This document shows, one piece after another, positions 21,146 to 31,948 of a DNA stretch of 64,000 nt. The first letter of the stretch is position 1, and every line of letters starts with the position of its first letter. The notes under the pieces are model-generated. The model was given only the letters and a program-made list of their open reading frames with translations, was not told where the DNA came from and did no database searches. The stretch is from Viola odorata (Eukaryota; Streptophyta; Magnoliopsida; Malpighiales; Violaceae), in the NCBI GenBank assembly GCA_963691705.1, contig OY829537.1, positions 38,133,514-38,197,513 of the forward strand, read 5' to 3'. A program made the position numbers and the translations under genes.

Positions 21146-22606
21146 TGATTGGCGTTAATTTTCTTGTGTTTTTACCATCTAAAACCACCTTGGTTATGGT
21201 AAAAACAATCTCTTTCACGTCATATTGTGGTCTTTTGTAGAAAATCTCAGCCAAGAGAAGGATTTGTGGAAATGGGTGCCTTCAGCGACAAAGTGGCAAT
21301 CTAGGCTGTAAGCTTGGCCAAGATTGCAGAGATAGAGGCGTGATCATCTTGGACTCATGGAAGGCGGAGCGGATCAGGAAGCCAGCTGGCTGTTACATCC
21401 CTTTAGAAGAAATCTCGGATGTAATCTTTTAAGAACAAAAACAATCTGTTTAGATATTTATCTTATGTTATTTTAATTTCAAACAATTGGGATTTTATCC
21501 CTATCTTTTAGGCATTTAAAGTTTGGAATTTGGAAAGGAACGTAATTGGTGGGGACTCTAACCTTGTTAAAGGTTAGGGAAGGCTGTCAATTACAGGATC
21601 TTCTTTCTTCCAACTTCTGGTTCTTGTAAATATTTGCTCTGTGATTATTCTGTTTTGAATATCATAGATTTAATTTTAATTCATGTTCTTCAACTATTCT
21701 CTTCTTTAATTATTATGTCTAGTAGCTAAACACCGAATTCTTGGTAAGGGTTGAGTGAGTGTTCTTGTAAATCGTGAGGCCGATCTGTTCTTATTATCCT
21801 CTCATTCGTAATTGATTCAAGTTCTGTTTTAACAAACCGGTTCCTGTCTAGGCTAAGACTTGATCTATCTTAGGCAAGACGATGAATTTGTAGCCAGTCA
21901 CGAAGGGGACGAGCGAAACCGGAGTGACGAAGTAGGCAGCTAACCTCGCGGGGGTTAGTGAACTTGAATCGATATAGGCCTAACCAGACTGAAAATCTAG
22001 GGCTCCGAGTTGGGAGTAGCTTGGGCTAGACTCTGTCTTTCCCTATGCCATTGAGAAAATGCATGTGCCTCAAGCCAGCAGCCAATTGGATAAACCCTTT
22101 AACCAGCAAGGTGTCCACTGGCCAGGATCACTAGGAAAGGGGGTACCCTCCAAGTGATTTGAATAGGAGGAGAGTAGGATTGGAAAGGGGTTCCTCCCAA
22201 TCTATAGCCGAGTTATGAAAGAGAAGGGGAAAATCTAAAGGTCGATGATCGGTTAAACAAGGAATGCGCTCACGAATTCACCCTTGCCAGGAGTTTACCT
22301 CAAGACAGCTCACAGCCAACCTCAATCTGCAATCTTAGCTAAGATCACCTTCTGCTTAAGATTGCCTATTTATTTTATTATTGCTTGTTCTCTTTTATGC
22401 TTTGTTTACTTTAATTGCAGGAACAAAACCCCCTCAACTCCAGTGACGAGAAAGTCGAGTCAAGACTACGAAACCCCAACAAGATCTCTGTGGATGAACC
22501 TCTTATCATGACCTACGATTCCCTTACGGACGAGTGATAAGTTGTATTCCTACCCCATTTCTATATCTTTTTTACAACTAAATTTGATGCCCTCGACACG
22601 CAATCA
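21146..22606 (+). repeat. 5' LTR of element C
   Basis: 1461 bp, beginning TGATTG and ending CAATCA, a perfect 6-bp terminal inverted repeat. The first about 75 bases match the partial 3' LTR of D at 49179-49253, which confirms the start. An inverted pair TTTTACCAT...ATGGTAAAA lies near the left end. Confidence 0.85.
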
Positions 22607-22611
22607 AATTT

Positions 22612-22629
22612 TGGCGCCGTTGCCGGGGA
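22612..22629 (+). other. Primer-binding site of element C (tRNA-Asp)
   Basis: TGGCGCCGTTGCCGGGGA, the tRNA-Asp-complementary site typical of Athila-type elements, five bases after the LTR end. Confidence 0.93.
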
Positions 22630-22682
22630 TCTTTTGACGGTGTTTCTTGTAGTTTTATTTTTATTTTTGTCTTTTGCAGTTG

Positions 22683-24240
22683 ATGACCAGGTCCTCAAAT
22701 GAAGATTTACTACCTTTGAATCCAGAACTAACAAAAGCTGAAGCACAAAACAGAAAGAAAGCCAAGAGAAAGACAAACGGTGAATTTTCAGGGACGCAAA
22801 CAGAATCTGGTCCCAGCAACAATCTAGGCCAAGATTCAGGCCCAGCTGAAAATCCAATACCAATCATGGAGGAAAACCAACAAGAACAGACGATGAGGGA
22901 ACAAAACAGAGGGGCAGAACGAGTGACCTACTCCTGTATTAATCTACCCCCGATGGCTAACGATTGGTCTATAAAGACAAACATCATAGCCAACTTAACC
23001 AAGTTCCATGGCCACTCAAATGAGAATCCATACAACCATTTGAGGAACCTTCACCTCCAATGTGATACCCTAAAACCAGTGGGAGTAACAATCGAGAAAG
23101 CTAAATTGAAGTCATTTCCTTGGTCTCTCGAAGACTCACCTAAGAATTGGTTCTTTAGCTTGCCCCATAACACCATTACAACATGCGGAGACATGTCCGC
23201 TGCCTTCCTGAATAAATATTGGAATGTGACTAAGGCAGGGGCAGCCAGAAAGAGTTTAGTTTCCGTTTAGCAGAGGGGAGGAGAGAGTTTGGGCGAGTAT
23301 CATCAAAGGTTTAGAGACCTTCAAGATATTTTCCCTACCCATGGAGTGGCTGACCATCTCCTAATCCAATATTTCTATGATGGAATGTGTGTGAAGGATA
23401 AGGAAAGGTTAGATGCAGCCGCTGGAGGAGCACTTCAGGATCTTACACCAACAAGAGCAAAATTACTTCTCCAAACAATGGCTGATAATTGCCAAAATAA
23501 CACCTCATCCGAGAGAAATTCTACACCTTCTTCTTTGAATGCTATAAATGTGGAAAATAAGCTTGATAAGATTACTAACATTTTGATGAATCTTTCTACA
23601 GGTGCCACATCTCAGGTACAAACTACAGTAGTAGCAACTAATCCTATGCCTTCGGTTTACGGGATTTGCCAACAACTAGATCATCCAACCCATAGTTGTT
23701 ACATGGTGGAACAACCGGGTGATCCAGCCCCAATCCCAGTAAATGCAGTGTATGGTTATAATCAAGGACAATCTAGCGGACAAACTAGATTCCCACACGA
23801 GAGTAACCAATACTCTTGGAGATAACATCCCAATCTAAGGTGGAGACAAGATACACCTCAGTCTAGCTAACGAAATCAACAACAACAATACCAACAACAG
23901 CAACAACAATCTCCCATAAATTTCCAACACTTTGTACCCAGACCACCTGGAGCAAATCAGAGCAATGTCCCACTGTTACCCCCTGCACCTCAACCGCTTA
24001 AGATTACTGGAGTTCCTATAGAAGAGACGTTACAAAAATTCATACTTGCAACCCAATCTAGTTTTGTTGAGATGCAGAAACAAAACGCTGAAATGCAAAA
24101 GCAAATCAACCAATTTACCCAACAGACGCAGCAACCTGAGTCAGGCGGCAAACTACCTTCCACCACAGAAAATAATCCAAGGCACAATGTAAGTGCTATT
24201 AATCTCAGGAGTGGAAGCGTCTTACCTGAAAGAAAGGGAG
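22683..24240 (+). pseudogene. gag of element C (point stops only)
   Basis: The start is taken at the ATG at 22683 (MTRSSN); an in-frame ATG lies at 22674. Stops are TAG at 23268-23270 and TAA at 23823-23825 and 23868-23870, with no frameshift. The core contains the FHGHSNENPYNHLRNL segment typical of Athila gag, then a knuckle-like C-x2-C-x4-H-x4-C region near 23660-23700 (GICQQLDHPTHSC), where one Cys context is altered, then a Gln-rich stretch (23880-23910) and a Gln-rich helical region before the INLRSG motif at about 24200. It would form the particle shell. Confidence 0.88.
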
Positions 24241-27200
24241 CCAAGTCAGATAAGGAGATACAAAATCAGCTATTTGAAGATGAAGATGTCGATGTGGACG
24301 AAGAAATCCAAGCAGAAGTTCAGCCAAAACCAATCTTGGGTAAGACTCAGACTAAAGCTGACATTCTAACTGAAGCAGAAAAAGAGCAACCGATCTTAGC
24401 CAAGCCATCGGCTAAAACTGATGATCGGAGTTCAAAACCTCTAGAACCAGTGGAGATTCCACCTGCCTACCCTCCCAAGTCTTCCAAACAGAAGAAATTA
24501 GACGAGGCTAAGGAATTCATTAGCATTTTTGGCAAAGTGGCAGTGAATATTCCTATGCTAGATTTAATTTCTAAAGTACCATCTTATGCAAAATTCTTAA
24601 AAGAACTCTGTACTAACAAAAGAAAACTTGCAGGAATGGAGAGAGTGAATCTTACACAGAATGTTTCCTCAGTACTTCAGAGTAAACTCCCGGAGAAGTG
24701 CGGAGATCAAGGTACCTTCACTATCCCTTGTAAGATAGGGAACGAAAATATGGAAAAAGCTCTTTGCGACTTAGGAGTTGGAATCAACGTGATGTCCTTG
24801 AGAGAATACGAGATTTTGAAAATGAGACCAATGAAGGAAACGCAGGTGGTGATTCAATTGGCTGACAGAACCGTAATTCATCCTAAGGGAGTTGTAGAGG
24901 ACGTTCTTGTCCAAGTCAATAACTTTATATACCCTGTGGATTTTTGTATCGTTGAGATGGATTCTGACTTGCCTTCTTGTACAACAAATGTGCTTCTATG
25001 GAGGCCTTTTCTTAGGTCGGCTAGAGCAAAGATAGATGTTTACGAAGGAAATATCATTTTGGAATTCTTTGGGAGCACGATTAAGTTCTTTATGAAGGAG
25101 GGATTAAAATATCAGGATGAGACACACAGTGTCAATTTTATTGATATTTTGTACCCCATCGAAGAAGAAGCTGCAGACTTAAGTACTACTGACCCCCTTG
25201 ATTTTGTCTTAAGCAGAAGTATCTCAGCTAAGACATTGACAGAATTGGAAGACCGAGTGGGAAACCGAGAAGATCTTAGGGAGATCTTAACAGATCTTCA
25301 CGAGACTGAGCCATTGAAAGAATCATTAAATTGCCTATTGTCTAGCATGTCTGATTCTAAATTTTTACCATCTATTGTGCAGGCACCCAAGCTTGATCTT
25401 AAGGAGTTGCCAGAACACCTTAAGTATGCGTATCTAGGTCAAGCTGAAACTCTACCAGTAATAATCTCAGCTAAGCTTTCCAATGAGGAAGAGGAAAGAT
25501 TGACAACCGTTTTGAAGGAACATAAAGAGGCTATAGGATGGACTCTGGCGGACATCAAGGGCATATCCTCAACCATTTGTACCCACAAAATTCATGTGGA
25601 AGAGGATAAGAAAATAGTTAGACAACCCCAAAGGAGGCTAAACCCTCCGATAATGGAAGTTGTCAAGAAAGAAATTATTAAGTTGCTTGATGCTGGAATT
25701 ATTTACTCAATCTCTGATAGTTCATGGGTTTCTCCTGTGCAGGTTGTGCCTAAAAAGACAGGAATTACCGTAACCGAAGGAGACGATGGGGTAAAGAGAA
25801 CCACAACAATTCAGAATGGATGAAGGGTTTGCATAGATTATCGCAGACTTGACCAAGTCACAAGGAAGGACCACTTTTCATTACCGTTCATAGACCAAAT
25901 GGTGGAAAGACTGACTGGGAAGTCTCATTACTGTTTCTTGGATGGATATTCAGGATTTCATCAAATCCCAGTGGCACTAGAAAACAAAGAGAAGACGACA
26001 TTCACATGTCCCTTCGGAACCTTTGCATACAGAAGGATGCCATTCGGATTATGCAACGCACCAGCCACTTTTCAAAGATGTATGGTTAGTATCTTTTCAG
26101 ACTATGTAGAAAAAGGTATTGAAGTGTTCATGGATGACTTCACCGTCTATGGTGATAATTTTGATGAATGCTTAACTAATCTGAAAAATATTTTGAAGAG
26201 ATGTATGACCACTAATCTTATCCTAAATTATGAAAAATGTCATTTCATGGTGGAACAAGGCATTGTCTTAGGCCATGTAGTTTCCAAGAAAGGAATAGAA
26301 GTAGACCAGGCTAAGATCGATGTTATAAAGAGTTTGCCTTACCCCTCATGTGTGCGTGAGGTTAGAAGTTTTCTTGGCCACGCAGGATTCTACTGCAGGT
26401 TTATTAAAGATTTTTCAAAGATAGTGGAACCGATGTGCAAGCTTTTACAGAAAGAAGTGGAATTTAATTTTGACGAAGCTTGCCAAGTGGCGTTTGACAA
26501 GATTAAGGAGAAACTCATATCAGCCCCAATCATCCAAGCACTGGACTGGAGCCTTCTATTCAAATTGATGTGCGACGCCAGCAACTCAGCCGTTGGTGCG
26601 GTTCTAGGGCAGAAAAATGGTAGAGATCCACACGTGATCTACTACGCCTCTAAGATGGTTGACGATGCGCAAAAGAACTATACCACAACCGAAAAGGAAT
26701 TGTTTGCAATAATCTTTACATTGGACAAATTCAGATCGTATTTATTGGGAACAAAAGTCATAGTCTTTTCTGATCATGCGGCCTTAAGGTACCTCTTGAC
26801 AAAAGCAGAATCTAAGCCAAGACTGATCCGCTGGGTTTTACTTTTGCAGGAATATAATTTGGAGATTAAGGACAAAGTAGGAAAGAAGAACCTAGTCACG
26901 GATCACCTTAGCAGGTGCTTTATGAAAGGCGATTCAGAACCAATCAAAGACAATTTTCCAGACGAACACCTATTTGCTGTCCAGGCGACGAGACCATGGT
27001 TTGCTGATCTCGTCAATTTCTTAGCCACGGGTAAGCATCATGGAGATTTAACGGCTCAAGAAAAGGTAAAGATTAAGCACGACAGCAGGTATTTCATCTG
27101 GGACGATCCTTATATATGGAAGATTGGATCTGACCAATTGATTAGAAGATGTATTCTCGAAAGTGAGATTCCGTCAGTCCTAAGATTTTGTCATTCTTAT

Positions 27201-28289
27201 GCATGTGGTGGATATTTTGGACCCAAGAGGACAACCTTAAAAGTCCTTGAGTCGGGATTTTATTGGCCTACTCTATTTTATGATAGCTTTAGGTTTTGTA
27301 AGACATGCCCCGAATGCCAAAAGATAGGAATCATAAGTTATAAAAATCAAATGCCCATGAATGTTATATTAAATTGTGAGATTTTTGATTTATGGGGTAT
27401 TGATTTTATGGGGCCTTTTCCTATGTCAAATGAAAAATAATATATATTGCTTGCTGTGGATTACGTGTCTAAATGGATAGAAGCGAAAGCAACTAGGATC
27501 AATGATGCTAAAACTGTTGTTTCATTTATGAAATCTAACATTTTGAACAGATTTGGTGTGCCTAGGGGAATCATTAGCGACCGTGGGACATATTTTTGCA
27601 ACAGTATTATTGTTTCACTTTTCAGGAAATATGGTGTTACCCATAAAGTTTCCACTGCTTACCATCCTCAGTCAAATGGCCAAGCAGAGGTTTCAAACAG
27701 GGAAGTCAAGTCGATCTTGGCTAAGATAGTTGGCTTAGATCGGCGAGACTGGAGCCAAAGGCTAGATGATGTGTTATGGGCATATAGGACTGCCTATAAA
27801 TCTCCCATAGGAATGACTCCGTACAAATTGGTGTACGGGAAAGCATGCCACTTGCCAGTAGGTATGCAACATAGAGCCTATTGGGCAATTCGGAAATACA
27901 ATCTACGGTACGACCAGGCAGGTGAGGAAAGGAAGCTTCGAATCCACAAGATAGAAGAATTGAGAAATCAAGCCTATGATAACCAACTCTTAGCTCAGAT
28001 TAGGATGAAGACATACCATGACAGCAAGATTGTTGAGAAGAATCTCCAACTTGGGGGAAAAGTTCTTCTATACAACTCTAGATTCAAGCTCTTTCCTAGT
28101 AAGCTTAAGATTAAATGGGAAGGTCCATACGTTATCACTAATATCTACCCTCATGGTGCAGTGGATATTAGGAATGAAAAGATAGGAATAGTATCCAAGG
28201 TCAATGGACAGCGGCTTAAACCGTTCCTAGAAGGATTTCCAACATTTAAGGAAAATCAGGCGATTGAAGCCCCACCTGAGATTCATTGA
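24241..28289 (+). pseudogene. Protease, RT, RNase H and integrase of element C
   Basis: Same frame as gag throughout. Protease has a CDLG active-site variant (about 24767). RT carries the catalytic FMDD at 26127-26138 and MPFGLCNAP just upstream. RNase H keeps CDAS, TEKEL and SDHAAL. In the integrase zinc region HSYACGGYF has Tyr where D has His. The core residues lie in GIDFMGP, SDRGTYF and NGQAEV, and WEGPY near 28120 is the GPY/F motif. Two stops break pol: TGA at 25821-25823 (TGG in D) and TAA at 27438-27440 (CAA in D). Confidence 0.92.
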
Positions 28290-28331
28290 AAGAAAAGCAA
28301 AGTCATGCCTAGGACTATAACTAGGGTGCTA

Positions 28332-28349
28332 CATGGGAGGCAACCCATG
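28332..28349 (+). repeat. Conserved hairpin after integrase of C
   Basis: CATGGG-AGGCAA-CCCATG, a 6-bp stem with 6-base loop 42 bases after the integrase stop, identical in D at 45564-45581. The GGGAGGCAACCC wording is a known landmark between pol and the env-like gene in Athila-type elements. Confidence 0.7.
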
Positions 28350-28819
28350 CTTTTTGTTTTTAATTTTAATAAAATAAATTGTTTGTTCAAAATAATCCAG
28401 AACCACTTACAGATTTTCTCTTGCAGGAAATTTCAGGATCTTTTTTGGAATTTTCTGAAGAGCTTGTGAGGAATTAAGTGTGGTGAGGGATCTTGGCTAA
28501 ACCTTTTTGATCCAGGCTGTATTTTATTCAGCCAAGAATTGAGTGACACGCGGAGAAAAAGGGAGAGAAGAGCAGATTGCGTGTAAGAAGGAGGAGAAAA
28601 AGTAGGAGTAACGGTCTTATTTTTAATTTTGATTTGGAAGTTAATTTTTCAAATTTTAATTAATAGATATTGTTGAAGAGTTAGACTCCTTACCTCCCAC
28701 TAACACCAGAAATCCCTCATATCCCTAAAATCTCGCCCTCACCCGATTATCTCTCAAATTATCCTCATCTAAATCACTCCACTCTCCTACTTTCACTCCA
28801 CGATCAATCGGCTTTAAAC

Positions 28820-30876
28820 ATGGGAAAAGCTTCAAAGAAATCTTCAAAGAGATCAGCTACACCAAAATCTACCCCGATTAGGCAAGAATCTCCCATGCCT
28901 TCGCAATCTCTCTCTCTCAAATCCAGAAAATGATCTCCCAGAAAATCTCAACGAGGTGCTCAGTATAGCAAGGACAATCATGTCCATGGATGCGACCCCT
29001 TCTAGTACCCAAAAGCAAGGACTTTCCACTCCTCCTCCAGTTCCTACCACTGAATCCCCTCAAGTCTCCCTCCAGGCCAAGAAGGAGATTGATCTCCCCA
29101 AAGAGCCGATAACCCAATCTAGGGTTAGCTAGCTTGATGATTCAGAGGTAGAGGTGATCTCAGATACTGAATCCGAGGAGAAACCCTCAGCTAGAGCTAA
29201 GAAAGTGGCTCGCAAGCAGACTGGAAATAAAGGAGCTGATTCAGAACCTCAATGTGAAGAAGGTTCAGCAAAAGAGAAGAGAGCAGGGAAGAGGAAGTTA
29301 GAAACGGGCAGTGAATCAGCCCCAGCCAAGAGGACTCGTTCAGCGACTGCGAAAGGAAAAAGAAAGGTTGAGGAGGCTGATCAGGAAGATGACTTAGACG
29401 CTGATGCGGCTGCAGTCTTGGCCAAGCCTGGGGCCAAGACTGCCAAGGTATTCATTCCTCCCTTAAACTCGCTTAATGGATGTTTGAGGCCTGATACCCC
29501 TGATCTTAGGGCGAGATTAAATGAGAAGCATGCATGTGAAATTACTCAGTTTGCTATCCTTGATTTCTCGTTTCTAGATGCCCTAGGGGTGGGTAATAGG
29601 ATTAGGCAGTACATAACCAATCTTGGGTGGGAATGTTTTATGTACCTTGAGTTGCCTGCTTATGCTGAATTGTGCTTCGAATTTCATGCATTTTTCTGGT
29701 TGGATCAGGACAAATTATATGCCAATGGTAGAGCCAATCCTGATCTTAGCGCATCTGATGTTATGAATTTTAGATTGCTTGATGTGTGGTCTCATTTATC
29801 AATTGATGAATTTAACCACTTGCTTGGGTTTGTTACTGAAGAGGGGCTAAATTCAGATGATTATAAGAACGCCCTTACTGATTATCCCCCTAATTGGGAT
29901 AAGACAGTAGCTTATAGAGAATTGATTGGTGACCCTAATGGAAAGCTTGATAAAAATGCCAAAGCCCACCAGATCTAAGATCCTACCTTGAGGATGCTCC
30001 AAAGGGTCTTGTCTATTAACCTTTCGGGCAAAACTACTATTTCTGGCAACATTTCTAAGTTAGAAGTTTTTCTGCTTTGGTGTATGCTTCATAATAGGAA
30101 GGTTAATTTGGGTTATTGGATTGTTAGGCAAATCAAGGCATGTGATTCTCTCCCTAAGCTGATCCTAGGAACTCTCATTTCCCATATTACTGCTACTGCT
30201 AGGGGTATTGATTTATCCAATTTGAATATGCATAAATCCTGTGCCGTTAAGATCATGGATCTTAAGGCTTTTGACCAAATGGGCCATTTCCATGAGGAAA
30301 AAGGCTATCTCTGTTTTAATACAGGTTTTACGCAAGTAGCAGATCACCTCTATGGGAAGAGGATCAATGGGAACTTCAAGATTCAGCCAATCCAGTTTGA
30401 TGGTGCAGACGAAGAGCCTAATCTTGGGCAAGATGCCGAGCAGCCGTAAACCCAATGTGGCCTAGATCCAAACCATCCAATGCTTCCCGAATGGGCTGAC
30501 ACCCTCCTGCAGCTCATCAATGAGCAGATCCTATTCTTCACTACCAACCAGAAGCTGTTCCATGGACAACCCTAAAAAGCAGATACAGCAGATTATAGAT
30601 CAGTAGCAGGCTCTGTTTATGAGCATTGAGAGGAACCAGCAGGAGCGGCTAGATAAGTTTTTGGAGCAGCAGGAGATCAAGTTCTAACAGATCCAGACCC
30701 ACCTTGATGTTACCTTCAAATTCGTCCGAGCCATGGACAAGGTTGTAGCACACATAAGAGACAAAGTGGATGACCACTTCAGCAGTAGCAGCGATGACTC
30801 CTCTGATGAAGAAGATGATGCATCACCATCTATGCAAGATGCCAAGCAGCCACCTCCACCTCTCACATCACAGTAA
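28820..30876 (+). pseudogene. env-like ORF (Athila ORF-1 type) of element C
   Basis: Starts MGKASKKSSK at 28820. A small frameshift near 28930 and a TAG at 29131-29133 (CAG in D) break the Lys/Ser/Pro-rich N-terminus. The frame is open from 29154 to 29978, where a TAA interrupts, then continues to 30449 and, with further stops, to a Pro-rich end near 30876. After a nuclear-type basic region (KRKL, AKRTRS) comes a globular domain of about 300 residues (KVFIPPLNSLN to KIQPIQ), the part conserved in the Athila ORF-1 family. No signal peptide or transmembrane helix is evident, so an envelope role is only historical naming. Confidence 0.85.
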
Positions 30877-31948
30877 ATGCCCCCAGGTCGTGTCTTTCTT
30901 TCTTTTCTTTTTACATATTTTGAGTCTTTTTACTCTCATTTACATATTGAGGATAATGTGTTCTCTAAGTGTGGTGAGGGTGTTTCTAAGTTATTTGTGA
31001 TGTGTTTTTCTGTGATTTTCTCTGATCGCATGAAATTTTTCGTGAATCTAGGTTAAGATAGTTGCCCTAGATTGTCTAGAAGAGTCTGATGCATGATTTT
31101 TTCTTGTCTTAATGTGTGTTTTGTGTTTTGATTGAGTGTCGGCAAAAATTTTGGACTATGCCTAAGGCCTTTCTCTTAATGTCTTAACCTTGACTTTTAG
31201 CATCCTTCACCTTGCGACCCCATAACATATGAGCAAGGCATGTTCAACGCCTAAAACATCCTTATTGTACATGATCATAGGGTCTAGCATTGTGTAACAG
31301 ACTTGACACATAGGTAAGCTTTCACCAAATATACTTAATATCCCCTTAAGGAAAACTGCTAAGTGGATAATAGAGTTTGATGCCTTGTAATTAAGCTGAA
31401 ATTGCTCTAATGTAGAGAACTACTTTTATGCCCAGTAAATTGCATGCTCAAATAATATAAAAAAAAGATGTGAATAAAAATGTCTTGATACTTCTGCCTC
31501 ACTAAGCAGAAATACTCAAGAAACTTTAGCTAGAGCAATGGAAAAAAAAAGTATGCATATGTCTTGATATTTCTGCCCCACTAAGCATTAATATCCAAGA
31601 AACGTTTTAGCAATACTGGCATAGAAAAAAAAATGAAACTTCAGGCAAGGTAATTGAACGATGATGTTAAGCAGTAGAATTAAGGGGAGAAAATCCAAGT
31701 CGGTGAATGTCTTGTCTTGTCGAGTCTGCTGTGCAATGCAAATATGTTATGGTTATGTGGAATTTGGATGTTTGGGGTGTTGAATAGACCGTGCTCATAA
31801 GGGTTGGGATCCATTGAGAAGTATGCTGACTGTCATAGGTATGAAGGTATCAAGGGACTGGTCAAAGGGTAGTCTGTCCAGAAATTTACTACTATTTGTT
31901 GAGTCTGTTTTGAGTCTGTCTTTCTCTTTTCTTAGCTAAGAGTCTAGT
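30877..31948 (+). other. 3' untranslated region of element C
   Basis: About 1.07 kb with no ORF, closely similar to 48116-49145 in D. It contains AAGTGTGGTGAGG (30967-30979) and two similar blocks around 31480 and 31560 ('tgtcttgatattctgcc...ctaagca'). It ends at AGTCTAGTATG, where B2 sequence begins. Confidence 0.8.

Larger units (their letters stand above)
21146..31948 (+). mobile_element. Element C: Athila-lineage element lacking its 3' LTR
   Basis: 5' LTR, tRNA-Asp primer-binding site, gag, protease, RT, RNase H, integrase, env-like ORF and a long 3' untranslated region. The TGGCGCCGTTGCCGGGGA site, the FMDD RT box and the env-like ORF of the Athila ORF-1 type together define Athila. Gag-pol keeps a single frame over 5.6 kb with only point stops. 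The element stops at 31948 in its 3' UTR, just short of where copy D has its polypurine tract. Confidence 0.92.

Noticed and set aside
22561..22863. 100-codon minus-strand frame over the primer-binding site of C
   Set aside because: Shadow of the gag start; spans LTR and primer-binding site.
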